Of a DNA stretch of 64,000 nt, positions 1-10,622 are shown in pieces (within the stretch, counting starts at the first letter, position 1; each line of letters opens with the position of its first letter). The translations under genes were made by a program, and so were the position numbers. The notes below the pieces were generated by a model. It was not told the DNA's origin. It made no database searches and saw only the letters and a program-made list of their open reading frames with translations. Origin of the DNA: Parelaphostrongylus tenuis (taxonomy: Eukaryota; Nematoda; Chromadorea; Rhabditida; Metastrongylidae). The DNA lies in contig JAHQIW010002098.1 of NCBI GenBank assembly GCA_019055375.1, positions 1 through 64,000 on the forward strand, written 5' to 3'.

Positions 1-442
1 GGACCGAGTTTGTCTAGAAGTTGGTCGAGAAGTATCCAGAACTTGTTCGCTGAAAGTGCGCCTTGATTCAGCAAGACAACGCAAAACCACACACAGCGAA
101 GAAGACCAAGGCAAAGTTTGAGGAGTTGGACGGAGTTGAGATCCGATGCATCCATCCTATAGCTCGGACGTTGCACCATCTGATTACGACCTTTTCCGAT
201 CAATGCAACACTTTTTGGAAGGTCGCCGATTTGAATATCTCGAAGGAGAATCATGTCAAGAATTCCTTGATTCAAGGCCGAAGGAGCTAGTACTTCGGTC
301 ATATGCGAAACCTGGCGGATCGATGGCAAAAAGTGGTGCGAATAATGGTGGTCTGTATTTTGAAGAATAGTTGTTGTTGTTCGTTGTCTGAATACATGCA
401 TAAATTTGAATGTTTATAACGATGTAAACTTTCTTTCCAATC
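1..442 (+). mobile_element. mariner transposase 3' part and terminal repeat, cut by the window start
   Basis: Reading frames in this stretch carry the C-terminal half of a mariner-family transposase, recognisable by QQDNAKPHTA near 70-100, a degraded form of the mariner 'HPPYSPDLAPSDY' region (HPSYSSDVAPSDYDLF) and a YFEE terminus. The coding sequence breaks between two frames around 150-180, so it is a dead copy. The right end reads as an inverted terminal repeat ending CCAATC next to TA (443-444). It matches the right ends of the copies at 42.8 and 56.1 kb. The left end is outside the window. Confidence 0.85.
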
Positions 443-444
443 TA

Positions 445-1015
445 GTAGATGAAAAGAGCAGGTTCAGAGAAATCGGTAGCTATCATTGTAATACCATCAA
501 ACACTTTAAGTCGCTAATTAGTTCGTAACGCTTATATGACCTCTCTGTAGAATGAAAGATTGTAAAACATGTCCGAACGGCACAGACGGTGACTGCATGA
601 GCGTAGACGCAGTTAACCTTCATCTCTTGCAAAGCGTGCAGCGATAAATATATTGGCGGGACGGGTCTGCATAGAGAACACCTAGCTGACAGACGTAACA
701 CTAAAGCAAATACACCGATAGGCATGCACAGGGCACAGACGCATAACGGAGTAGGATATGACATAGGAGTCACCATCCTTGCGCTGGAACATCAAACATC
801 AACTCGAAAGATTCCAGAAGAGTTTAGGAATAACACGACAAATCCAACTATGAAACCGACAGCGAGGAATGCCTCGTTATCACTTATGCTATGAACCAGC
901 ATACAAGGGTGCTCTCTTTGATGGGTGAAGTGCATTACGAGCCATGTGATCTCATTTCGATGATTCCACTTGAATCATTCAGTGGAAACACATGAAAAGC
1001 AGGTGAGTATGTTAA
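445..1015 (+). pseudogene. Penelope-like element fragment, GIY-YIG nuclease end
   Basis: Immediately after the mariner end, the sequence aligns with the last third of the intact Penelope-like protein at 47.2-49.2 kb, from about its residue 510. It covers the cysteine-rich linker (ATGAAAGATTGTAAAACAT region) and the nuclease block with a YIG-like motif (AAATATATTGGCGGGACG). Several frameshifts and stops break it, so it is not translatable. The mariner/PLE junction is the same as at 42.84 kb, so the two loci descend from one composite. Confidence 0.8.
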
Positions 1016-1084
1016 ACGTTTCTAAAGCGTTTCCTTAAGACCATGCTCAAAATTGAATATATATCAATGACTATGATTTAAGCC

Positions 1085-1350
1085 AATATGTCATCTGGTC
1101 TTTTATGGGCTCTTGTACAGCCCTCAGGGGGATTACCCAAGAGCAAAGCGAGTGTGGAACACTGCCGATCTAGTCATTTTTCACTTGATGACGATTGTAA
1201 ATCGTTCGTCGTGTGTTACTCTTTATGCGGGATCTATTGGCTTCGGAGAGGATTGTTAAAGACCATGGGGCCTGCCCGACTGAAGAGGATGCGAGGCCAA
1301 AACACGTGCACCGGGCTGTACAAGAGCCCATAACAGGCCATGTGACATGT
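1085..1350 (+). mobile_element. hammerhead-bearing short repeat, decayed copy
   Basis: This holds a decayed type I hammerhead at 1274-1316: stem I GCCCGA, core CTGAAGA, then CACGTG stem III and CCGGGC. The conserved GAAA junction reads AAAA after CC, so it should not cleave. A short inverted copy of its downstream part (GGGCTCTTGTACAGCCCT) starts the element. That is the same 'inverted head' layout as the intact copy at 50.4 kb. Confidence 0.55.
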
Positions 1351-1424
1351 TCGCTCAAATAATAATCATGAGATTTTGATTTCATTTACTACGCTTGGAA
1401 AGGAAGTCTTGGGGCACTTCAATA

Positions 1425-1860
1425 AGCTATGTCCAGTGAAATTATCACCAAACACAGAGTGTTGTACACTCGACTGCTCGTGGCTAGTACATTCAATTAT
1501 CATATCTCCAATTTCGAGTGTTTTCTTAAGACCACAGCTCAAATCAATATGCCTGGTAATCTTTTTGTGCCACGCATGTCAGTGGTCTATCATAGAGGGC
1601 TGACTTATACGTTCGTAAACGTTCGTCGTCGCTAACTTTTAATGTGGGGACTGAAGCACCATTACACGATTGGTAAAAGACGAAAAAGGGTAACTGCTCG
1701 ACTGACGAGATCGCAAGATCGAAACACGTGTATCGGACTCTATTGAGTCAGGTTTCTTTGACAGAACACTGACGTGCGTGGCTCAAAAACGATTACCAGG
1801 CATATTGAAATTTGAGCTGTGGTCTTAGGAAAACACTCGAAATGAAAGATATGATATATT
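1425..1860 (+). mobile_element. hammerhead-bearing short repeat with inverted head
   Basis: The left part, to about 1605, is the reverse complement of the family unit: it contains the inverse of TGGTCTTAAGAAAACACTCG and of CACGCATGTCAGTGGTCT. The right part is a direct unit with a hammerhead at 1696-1738, followed by TGCGTGGCTCA and the TGTGGTCTTA block. I saw no clear target-site duplication. Confidence 0.6.
1696..1738 (+). ncRNA. type I hammerhead ribozyme, near-intact
   Basis: Core CTGACGA at 1702-1708. Stem II is GATC/GATC closed by a GCAA tetraloop. GAAA lies at 1721-1724, stem III is a bare CAC/GTG with no loop, and cleavage is predicted after A1732. Stem I (GCTCGA with TCGGAC) has one mismatch. 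All conserved core bases are present. A stem III this short normally needs a dimeric or tandem RNA to fold well. Confidence 0.75.
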
Positions 1861-3247
1861 GAATATAAAAAATGTAGTTGTTTCCTAAATGACCTTTTTT
1901 GTGCTGTAAGTCGAAATGAAATTTCGCTTCTCTTTCAAGATTTTTCGCCGGATGGAGTTTTTTTATATGCAATCAATAATCGTTAGATAGGATAATCTTG
2001 TCATTTCAACGATACTTCGCTTTTGAAAAACTCCTCAGTACGCTCATTTAAGATAAGACGAGGTTTCGCAAATTTGGACTAATTTTGAGGCCCGCTTCTT
2101 GTACCAAACTCTAGTAATTATTTGATAGCTCAGCGGTGCATTATCAGACAATCGCGACCTTCTGCATGGCAATTCACCAATTGGATATTACACGAGATAG
2201 GAGCGTTAACGATATAGCTTTGGAAACACAGGTTTCAAGATCACCGAAAAATCAGAGCTTCATCATGGATCAGAAAGAGAACTTGGTATTCGTAGGCAAA
2301 GGTGTGAAAATTTTAACAACTTTCATCTGGATTAATGAAGTTTATTGTGACTGAAGATAGAGTTTTTCAAACTTATATGTTCAACGGTGACAAAATTAAC
2401 CGATCTCATTCTCTAAACAGGAACTTTTTATAGGGTTTTTGGTAATCATTCGAAAGCTTAAATTTCTCTCGTCGCCGGTTTTTGAAAAGATTCTTTTATA
2501 GCGCTGTAAAATTCAGAATAAAACTGTAGTTTACGCCTTTTGTCCTTTAGCCTTCATTTTTATCCGTTCATAATTCGCTGAAAGCACGAAAAGTATCAGC
2601 TTGTAGAAAATCTTTCGTAGTATCAGAATCGTACGTTTTTATTAAGAGTTTTTGTCGATACGGTATAAGAAACTCCAATTTATTAATAATATTTCGAACG
2701 TGGTCGATTACTCCTCTTCTTCAATTAGCCGGTAAAAGGGTACAGACACATAGAACTCAATCGGTTTTCCTGCTAAACGGTACTTCGAAAAGGTAAGCAA
2801 AACGCTGGAATCATCGGAGCCTACGACATTGAATGACTACTAATGGTCTAAGGAAGAGCTCTGTCCGGCGAGGTTTGAAACACAAATATGTTCTTTCTTC
2901 TACAGCGCTATCAAAAGAACTTTTCCAAAAAGTGAACAAATCTTCGAGTTCTTCGAAACGTGTGCTATCGATGAGTACCAGCACTCTAAGGAGTAGTTTT
3001 GCTCGGCAAGATATACGCTAGATAAGAAAAAAAAACTTGTGGTGGATTTTACAGCGCCATAAAAGGGTATTTTGAAAATCCAACCACTTAGGGATCTAGC
3101 CAGAGACTCAAGCTTATGAATGATTACTAACGCTTCTATGAAAAGTTCCTTCCAGCAAATGAGATCGGTTCTTCAAATTTGTCGCTGTTTAATATTTAAG
3201 TGCCAAATTTTCTATATATAGAAGCTGAAACATCTTTGGACTAATCA
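1861..3247. other. AT-rich non-genic stretch with a dispersed motif
   Basis: No supportable gene. It contains a dispersed AT-rich repeat pattern (TCGATAGCTTGA-like and GCGCTGTAA-like words) that recurs near 24.2, 25.7, 27.6, 38.6, 46.3, 51.0 and 63.4 kb. A stretch at about 2180-2370 is similar to 12,870-13,045, including the shared words AAGAGAACTTG / AAGGAGAACTTG and GTAGGCAAAGGTGTG. I cannot assign it. Confidence 0.5.
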
Positions 3248-3420
3248 TCTGTATCGCCTGTTGTCCCGCAAATCGTCGAGTGATTCGAGCGAACACCAGC
3301 AACACTCTTCCATTTTTCCCCCACCGCATGGCAACTGTAGCCCAGTGAGTCCTCCTGGATGTGGAGATTCGCTTATATCATATCTTCCTTCTAGGCTTTT
3401 CGTGAAGAAATCGGAACTTC
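3248..3420 (-). pseudogene. RTE retrotransposon 3'-end fragment
   Basis: On the minus strand this encodes the C-terminal tail of the RTE protein (SLESLDDLRDNRRYR is the remnant of the intact element's end) and runs up to a GGCGATACAG-type 3' tail. Only the last 170 bp or so remain, as expected for a 5'-truncated insertion. Confidence 0.85.
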
Positions 3421-5072
3421 GGGTCGGACAAATATGAGTCAGCCATATATGACATACTTCAGCCGCCAATGTGTTCATAGGTTCAATTCGGCAAGCGAAT
3501 TGAACTTTGAATTGAGGTTTGGATTTATATTTGCAATTAAAAGAGGAATAGAGCTTGATAATCAACAATTTTATTTCAAACAGATTGGAGTGATAATTCA
3601 TCCATAGTTTTCAATTGTTGAGTTGAAAGTTTCTCAAAGAAAGAGTCATGAGATATTTATACTGAGACATTTTATATTGAAAATAAAGATAAGATTATTG
3701 TGATAAATTCACATTATTCAAATAATACCCTTTGAATAGTTTGCTAGTACTAATATGATGGTGGAATGCACAACGCTGGATAAGCGGAGGTCCCGTGCCC
3801 ACACTTTATAACCAGAGGACGCAAAAATGACGCGGGGCGGTCACATTAGAAAAAATGATGAACTGTCGGATATCTCTTTTCAACCATCCGTTTAGCGGAG
3901 GAAGATGTTATAAAAATATGATCAGACTCATTATTCATTAAGTCATAATTGTAAATTTATTTTCGTCTTCATTTAAACGCTCTTTCAGCAGTTGCCTAAT
4001 GTTATAGATTTATAAATATACCAGCCTATACTCATAACATCTTACCACCGCCAAAGGATAGCTTAAATAACGAATTCTAATTGATTAGATGTACTTAATA
4101 TCTGTTAGTGTTAAGGTACAATACGAATATGTGCTAACTAGGCCTGATTGTTGAGCGTTAGTCGTGCGATTAGTTGAGCAGCGCCTCCGGAAAGGGTGTG
4201 GTGCGAGTCCAAGTGCCGTTTGAGGAACAATGTTTTCGCATGTCACTTTACAGTAGCGGACATATGAAGATATGATGCTTTACGAATTTAACAGCAAAAA
4301 ACCACTGGACCACTCTTACTTGCTATATGGATAACTGGAATGCTCGCTCTAGTCAGTCAACGAACAATGAGGCGATAGATTGATAGCGCCAGCTGCCGAT
4401 CGTCACCAAGAAAGGACATCACAACCACTGAATTCGTCTACGAGAAATGCTTCATTTCCACATGCTGCTCTCTCATGAAGCTCAACACTTGAAAAGAGCA
4501 TATGTTTTATACTGGTTTTCGCGTAATTTACAGTCCGGGTAGTGATGAAGTTCATCACGAGCACGTCAATGGTTCATCCTCAGATCGCACACAATAAGTT
4601 CTCTACCAAAAAAGTGATTTGATAAACTCGAACAACAACGAAGACGAAGATCCGCAACCAAGACGAGACTGTAGATGTTCGACTCGAATCATCGGCTATG
4701 AAGAAAACTAAGCACTCGAAATTTTCGCCGAAAAAATCTATTTTTATCAACTTCATGTTAATGGTTCAATCAACAAAAGTTAGATCCAATCCCTATTTCC
4801 GCAGCACGAGCAAATGATTAGCCAACCATGTTGAGTGATGTGCAAACTTTGACGTCGAGCGAGACTCAAGCCGGCATTTCACCCCTTCCGAATTAACCAG
4901 TTGCACTGTCGACGCCCGTTTTGCCCCATCAGTCTTTCTACTCTATAACACAGCAATTCCTTACACGGTGACTCTTGGAGGTTCCGACACGTTATCAGGT
5001 TTAGCTTGAGTTTCGAGGCTTTCGCAAACGTTGCTCGTCTTTTTAGCTAGACTGGTGAGTGGTGGCAATACA
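3421..5072. other. non-genic; weak tRNA-like and shared segments
   Basis: No gene is supportable. 3640-3850 resembles 13,250-13,455 (both contain ATAACCAGAGGACGCAAAAA). A degraded tRNA-like segment of the SINE family may lie near 4150-4225. 4600-4800 is weakly similar to DNA near 44.45-44.6 kb and 57.7-57.85 kb. Confidence 0.4.
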
Positions 5073-5225
5073 GGCGTCGGTGGTGCAATAGGTGAAGCAC
5101 GCACTCCCGAAAAAGGTGAAATGCGAGTTCGAGCCCCGCCCTACATCAAGATTCTATCTCCATTTAAAATTATCAGTCACTAACATAGTAACACAGCTAA
5201 AAGCGATTAAATAAAAAGAATTCTG
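5073..5225 (+). mobile_element. tRNA-derived SINE-like element
   Basis: It begins with a tRNA-like segment (GGCGTCGGTGGTGCAATAG, then a B-box-like GAGTTCGAGCCCC). It ends in the family's tail, in which a gap-containing AATAAAAAGAATTCTG follows an acacagc...gattaaa segment. Degraded relative to the copy at 43.7 kb. Confidence 0.55.
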
Positions 5226-5689
5226 CTCGATCGAACAAAGGATTGTCAAAGTAAGAACTGAACCTACTTCCAAACATAAGATGGGAAAAATCACGTCGAT
5301 GAACGCACAGTTGGTCAATGCCCAATTCTTCATACACATAACTTGCAATTTTGTTGGAGTGAAATATGTATCCGAAGCTGGATTACATGTGTAAAAGTCT
5401 TTTGCTTCGTTATATCTAAATCATTTGTCTGCTATGCTGTATTTTATGGCGTAATTCAAAAAAATTTGCTGAGAGGTGCCTTCTTTTAACTCCCTGAGTG
5501 CAAAGAATGCCTTTTATGATTTGAAAACTACTTAACTGGTCTTCACAATAGTAAGAATTAAACGTAGTTAAGTGAAGCGTAATATGAGCAATCAAGAAGA
5601 TTGGTCCGAGTCGTTAGTTCACAAATACCTGTAGCTTCTACTGCTTCTTTAGACTACGCTCAAAGTGAAGTATGCCTAATAGTCATTGT

Positions 5690-5935
5690 TGAGTCGTGCA
5701 TGTTGTCTGTTATAGGCATCTATACAGTGCAATATACGTGTTTCGACCTTGCACCCTCGTCAGTTGCACGATGCCTTACGGTTCAGTTGGTTTCACGAGA
5801 ATTCTCCTCGCGGAACTGACTGAACTGTAAGGCACCGTGAAACTGGCGAGGCTGGAAGGCCGGGAAACTACGTGCATTGCACCATATAAGTGCACATAAT
5901 AGGACATGTATGGCTCAAATGTTTATCAGGCGCAA
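5690..5935. mobile_element. hammerhead-bearing repeat, two units head to head
   Basis: Two copies of the ribozyme region face each other around about 5800. The minus-strand copy is at 5727-5769. The plus-strand copy near 5838-5880 has a decayed core (CTGGCGA). Both keep the stem I pair GTGCAA/TTGCAC, unlike the GCCCGA/TCGGGC of most copies. The family word ACATGTATGGCTCAAAT follows on the right. Confidence 0.6.
5727..5769 (-). ncRNA. type I hammerhead ribozyme, covariant stem I
   Basis: On the minus strand: core CTGACGA (5757-5763), GAAA (5741-5744), stem I GTGCAA pairing perfectly with TTGCAC, and predicted cleavage after UA. Stem II (GGGT/GGTC around GCAA) is weak, and stem III has one mismatch (CAC with GTA). 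The stem I bases differ on both strands from those of the other copies, which supports a selected helix. Confidence 0.6.
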
Positions 5936-6480
5936 ATAACAACATTCCGTGTCGTAACGAGCAACGCATGTGAAATACAAATTTATATTTCCCGCTACAG
6001 CACTGCTAGTTAGCCTCTTGAGAAACAAACATATTTTTGAAATCTGAGTAATCGAAGCTATTCAATTTTAGTGAGAGTTTTGAGAAAGAGTTTTATCCAG
6101 CGAAATTTAAACGCAACAATGCTTGGCGCATGTGACTTGTAGTATAAGTTCTAGAGCTATAATGTTATGTCTAGGAAAAATTTCTCAAATTCTTTAAGAT
6201 TTAGGTTTGCGAATGATGAGTGATTTGATAGGAAGTTTTTGTTGAGCGAAAGAGTTCTCTTCAAAATGCTTGCCCGATATCGAAAAGTACTGCATTTTAT
6301 TATGGTTCGTTTGCTGCATATTTTATTCGAAATGTATTCACACTGTTGGATCGCTGCTATTTTACCACTGCTTTATTTCGTTTACATTATGATTGTATCA
6401 ATACGCTGCTTATTGTTATTGTTACTTTATTGCTCTTTTTTATTTGTGATTTTTCCTTAGCAAGTTTCTTCATAATATAC

Positions 6481-6811
6481 CCAATGATGTAAAGTGGTGC
6501 GCAAAAATGTATGCGTCAGCTGGGATTCGAGCCCATATTCAACCCTATCCGTGAGTGCGTGTTTGAACCGTTGCACTACCGAAGCACGTTTTAACGCCAT
6601 TCTTTCTACGCACGCGTTATTTGTCAGCGTAGAAAGAGTGGTGTCAAAACTGGCGTCGGTAGTCCAACGGTTCAGCACGCGCTCACGGATAGAGTGAAAT
6701 GTAGGTTCGCATACCACCTAACGTAAACGTTTTTGCTCACCACTCTATATCATTGAGTATACTGTAACATCAGACCACTGCAAGAGGTAATCAAATAAAA
6801 ATGAATTCTGA
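6481..6811. mobile_element. foldback SINE with two opposed tRNA-like arms
   Basis: The left arm (about 6484-6600) is the inverse of a tRNA-like segment. The right arm starts GGCGTCGGTAGTCCAACGG and carries a B-box-like GTAGGTTCGCATACC. The tail runs GAGTATACTGTAACATCAGACC to AATAAAAATGAATTCTGA. It is flanked by approximate repeats of TTTCATTATA. The homologous insertion in unit 2 (8586-8802) has lost its right arm. Confidence 0.6.
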
Positions 6812-7113
6812 GTTTCATTATAGTTAGAACAGAAATAATAAGGCGATAATTTTTTCGAATTTCGAATAAGAAGAAGTTCCTATGAATTTCTATCTGTAAA
6901 ATTTTGGTTGCTGTCTGGAGAAAGCACTAAATCGAAGTTGATTACATTGCACACTTCGATGTAAATTATTGCATCGCTGTGATTTCAATGTAATTCATTG
7001 CAGTACTCTGACTAGTCAACATTCATTTGATATATCAGTTTTTCCTCTTTAAAATTCTACAATAAGTACCATTTGAATATAGACGGTTGTCTCAAACACA
7101 TCACCGTTTGATT

Positions 7114-7970
7114 TCAGCTTCCTTCGACAATAGCAATTGCTGAGAAGAAGTGCGATCCAAATGGACGCGATGCCAACATTCGAACCGCTCTGTTCACTAC
7201 ATTCTGCCACATCGCTTTCGACCAATTGGCCATGATAATGTTTGTGGTCTACAAAGATTGTTTTTTACAAACGAGCTTAGTTTGAAAGAAGAGAGCTGTT
7301 CAGACCGTGAGAGTTCCTGAGATTGATGTGTGTTTGGAGGAAATCGCTTCCACTTTGTTCACCCCGTACACGCTTTCATTCCCGCATCCATTACATTGCA
7401 AATACCCGTCACCGTATCGCCAATGATGATGCAGTTCTGTTTTACATTCACCATGACTGCAAAGAACTCTTAGTTAGAGAGACACATACTTCGATTACAG
7501 TAGAATTATTGGAAGGTTAATACAGTTTTGAAAAGTAATTTCTTTCATTTTCAAACCCTTTCAAATCACCTGGCGCAGTGAATATAATTGTTTTCTTTTC
7601 TGAGAGATGTATGTGAAAAGATAAAATTGTTCAGAAAGTCATCGCAACGGTTCCAGCCTTGATGCTATACATACTAGTTTTGCTGATATTTGAGAAGCAG
7701 TAGTGATTTTCTAGTGCTTTTCTGGAAGGCTTTTCACTCTACAACGAACGCACTTTGGCATCTTTCTTCTGTTGACTGCTTGATATAATCTGAATGAATA
7801 TCTTATAATATAAACCCACGATCAACAGTCACATCATCTATACCCATGAGAATCGTCTGGCACTGCAACGGCTCGTAATTGATTCTTACAGTAAGTTGAT
7901 TTAATATGGCCGAGATTACAGCACCAGGTAAGAGTGCACTGCGACCTTGGTTTTCGAGAACATCAATGAT
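7114..7970 (-). pseudogene. secreted-protein gene copy A, 5'-truncated and frameshifted
   Basis: Three exons of the family described at copy B are present: exon 5 at 7114-7248 (ends ...FFSAIAIVEGS stop), exon 4 at 7306-7456, and exon 3 at 7820-7970 (QGRSALLPGAVISAILNQL). Exon 4 is one base shorter than in B and C. It lacks one base in the ACGGG run, which shifts the frame after MDAGMKACTG. The signal-peptide exon and exon 2 are absent because the duplicated unit ends at about 8071. Its intact splice sites and close similarity to B point to a recent origin followed by loss. Confidence 0.75.
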
Positions 7971-8071
7971 CTGAAGAACACAGTTTTCCACTACACTGAA
8001 TAATTTGTTTGGTATGTTTCGAACAGAATAATATTAAACTATGTAAGCGCTATCACACCTAAGAGGGACGG

Positions 8072-10060
8072 TGATATTTCCCGCTACAGCACTGTTAATC
8101 AGCCTCTTGATAAACAAACAAATTTTTGAAATCTAAGTAATCAAATTTATATAATGTTAGTGAAAGTTTTGAGAAAGAGTTTTACCCAGCGAAATATTAA
8201 CGCAACAATGTTCAGCGTATGTGACTTGTATTATAATTTCAAGTGCTACAATATTATGAGATGATCTTTCCAAAAAAAAAATTCTCAAATTTTTTGAGAT
8301 TTAGATTTCCGAATGATCAGTGGTTTGATAGGGAGTCTTTGTTGAGCGAAAAACTTCTCTTCAAAAGTGCTTGCCCACTGTCAAAGAGTACCGCATATTA
8401 TCACTGTTCGCTTGCTGCATATTTTATTCGAAAGTGTATTCCACTATCGGGTCGCTTTTATTTTAATACTATCTATTTTATTTCGCTTACATTATATTTG
8501 TATTAATGCGCTGCTTATTGTTATTGTTAATTTATTATCCTTTTTTATTCCTGTGATCTTTCCCTAGCAAGCTTCATTATAATATCAATAATGCAGAGTG
8601 GTGTGCGAAAAACGTTTTGCGTCAGGTGGGATTCGAACCCAGATTTCACTCTATTCGCGAGCGCGTGTTGAACCGTTGCACTACCGACGGCCGTTTTTGC
8701 ACTACTCTTTCTTCGCTACAACGCGTTATTTGTCAGCCCTACATCAATGAGTATATTGTAACATCAGACCACCGCAAGAGGTGATTAAAGAACAAAAATT
8801 CTGAGTTTCATTATAGTCAGAAGAGAGATAATGGCGGGGTAACTTTCTCGAATTCTGAATAAAAAGAAGTTCCTATTGATTTTTATCTGTAAAATTGATT
8901 GCTATCTGGTGGAAGCACTGGATCGAAATTCATTACATTGCACACATCGATGCAAATAATTGCATCACTGTGATTTCGACGCAATTCATTGCAGTACTCT
9001 GGTTAGTCAACATTCATTTGATAAATCACTTTTTTCTTTTGAAATTCTACAATAGGTACCATTTGAATATAGACGGTTGTCTCAAACACATCACCGTTTG
9101 ATTTCAGCTTCCTTCGACAGTAGCAATTGCTGAGAAGAAGTGCGACCGAAATGGACCCGATGCCAACATTCGAACCGCTCTGTTCACTACATTCTGCCAC
9201 ATCGCTTTCGACCAATTGGCCATGATAATGTTTGCGGTCTACAAAGATTTTTTTTTTCAAAACGAGCTTGTTTAAAAAGAGAGCTGTTCACACCGTGACA
9301 GTTCCCGAGATTGATTTGTGATTGGAGGAAATCGCTTCCACTTTGTTCACTCCCGTACACCCTCTCATTCCCGCATCCATTACATTGCAAATACCCGTCA
9401 CCGTGTCGCCAATGATGATGCAGTTCTGTTTTACATTCACCATGACTGCAAAGAACTTTTACTTTGGAAAAGACACATACTTCGATTACAGGAGAAATAT
9501 TGGAAGGTGAATACAGTTTTGAAAAGTAATTTTCTTTTCATTTTCAAATTTCTTTAGATCACCTGGCACAGTGAATACAATACTATTTTCTTTTCTGAGA
9601 GATGTATGTGAAAAGATAAAATTGCTCAGAAGTTATTGTCTCCAGAGGCTCCAACTTTGATGCTATATTACTGGTTTTCCTAATATTTGAGGGCAGTAGT
9701 GATTTTCTAGTGCTTTTCTGGAAGGCTTTTCACTCTACAACGAGCACAGCTTTGCATCTTTCTTAACTGCTTGTTATATTTTGAATGAATATCTTATAAA
9801 ATAGACCCACGATCAACAGTTACATCATTTATACCCATGAGAATCGTCTGGCATTGCAACGGCTCATAGTTGATTCTTACAGTAAGTTGATCTAATATGG
9901 CCGAAATCATAGCATCAGGTAAGAGTGCACTGCGACCTTGGTTTTCGAGAACATCAGTGATCTGAAGAACACAGTTCTTCACTACACCGAAAAATTTGTT
10001 TGGAATGTATCGAACAGAATAATATAAAACTATGTAAGCGCTATCCACACCTAATAGGGA
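8072..10060. repeat. tandem duplication, unit 2
   Basis: Second unit of the 2-kb tandem duplication, with the same internal order as unit 1. Homology to unit 1 ends near the copy A breakpoint, beyond which unit 2 continues into the 5' exons of gene copy B. Confidence 0.85.
8586..8802. mobile_element. foldback SINE, right arm deleted
   Basis: Same insertion as at 6481-6811, in the second tandem unit. The inverse tRNA-like arm is kept (GTCAGGTGGGATTCGAACCC) and the tail survives, but the direct arm is missing around 8740. TTCATTATA flanks both sides. Confidence 0.6.
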
Positions 10061-10622
10061 CGGCGATTTGTCAGGAGACTGGCCCTTATTCCCACTGTTT
10101 TCTATAGGTTGCGAGAGCAAGAATTTGGAATCTTTGACTCTTAGACTCACTGTTTGCATCACAAGACGTGATACGAATCCCGCAGCTCCCTCCCTACTAG
10201 TTGCGATGCTTGGAAAACCTAGCATCGAATTTGTCAACGTAAACCATGGCGACAGGTAAAGATCTGAGACCAGTGACAGTGAACGTTCTGGTGCTCGCTG
10301 TAACGAAGCCTCTTAAGTAACTTTAGAAAGCTAAACCATTACATCAAAACATTTCATAGGTGCGTCTAACTTCTTATGTGTGAGATTCGAAGTCTTTCCC
10401 TTGAAAGGCTCGGGTTGAGACAGCTCTTGAGTGCTTATGATGTTTTAGTACATTGGTTCTCAATGGAGTCCGTAAGACGAACAAATAAGACTGAAGATAT
10501 TTTTATATGAAAACAATCCTTTGTTCACTACCCTGACCCACAGGCATCACTCCATATCCCAACACTGTCGACATTGTAATTAACAGCGAAATCATGAGCG
10601 TATCTGTCGGGAGTCTTTCCAT
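9104..10622 (-). pseudogene. secreted nematode-type protein, copy B (five exons, one frameshift)
   Basis: Best view of the gene family. Exon 1 (10532-10622, 91 bp) starts with ATG and encodes a signal peptide (MERLPTDTLMISLLITMSTV...). Exon 2 is 10151-10297, exon 3 9811-9961, exon 4 9294-9445, and exon 5 9104-9238 ending TGA. Exon phases fit throughout, giving about 224 aa if exon 2 were in frame. Exon 2 is 147 bp against 146 in copy C, with one extra base in the TTTTCCAAGC region, so this copy is shifted. Recognisable blocks are QGRSALLPDA in exon 3, TVTGICNVM in exon 4, and MWQNVVNRAVRMLASGPF in exon 5. The layout suggests a secreted protein. The blocks remind me of a nematode-restricted secreted family, but I cannot name it or give a function. 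Confidence 0.7.

Larger units (their letters stand above)
5985..8071. repeat. tandem duplication, unit 1
   Basis: The sequence starting TTTCCCGCTACAGCACTG recurs at 8073 and then follows the same order: a reading-frame-poor AT block, the foldback SINE, and the exons of the secreted-protein gene. Unit 1 carries gene copy A and stops where copy A loses its 5' exons. Confidence 0.85.

Noticed and set aside
9003..9390. Alternative frames over exons 4 and 5 of the secreted-protein copies (both strands)
   Set aside because: The frame chosen gives matching exon phases and conserved splice sites in copies A-D; the others do not join.
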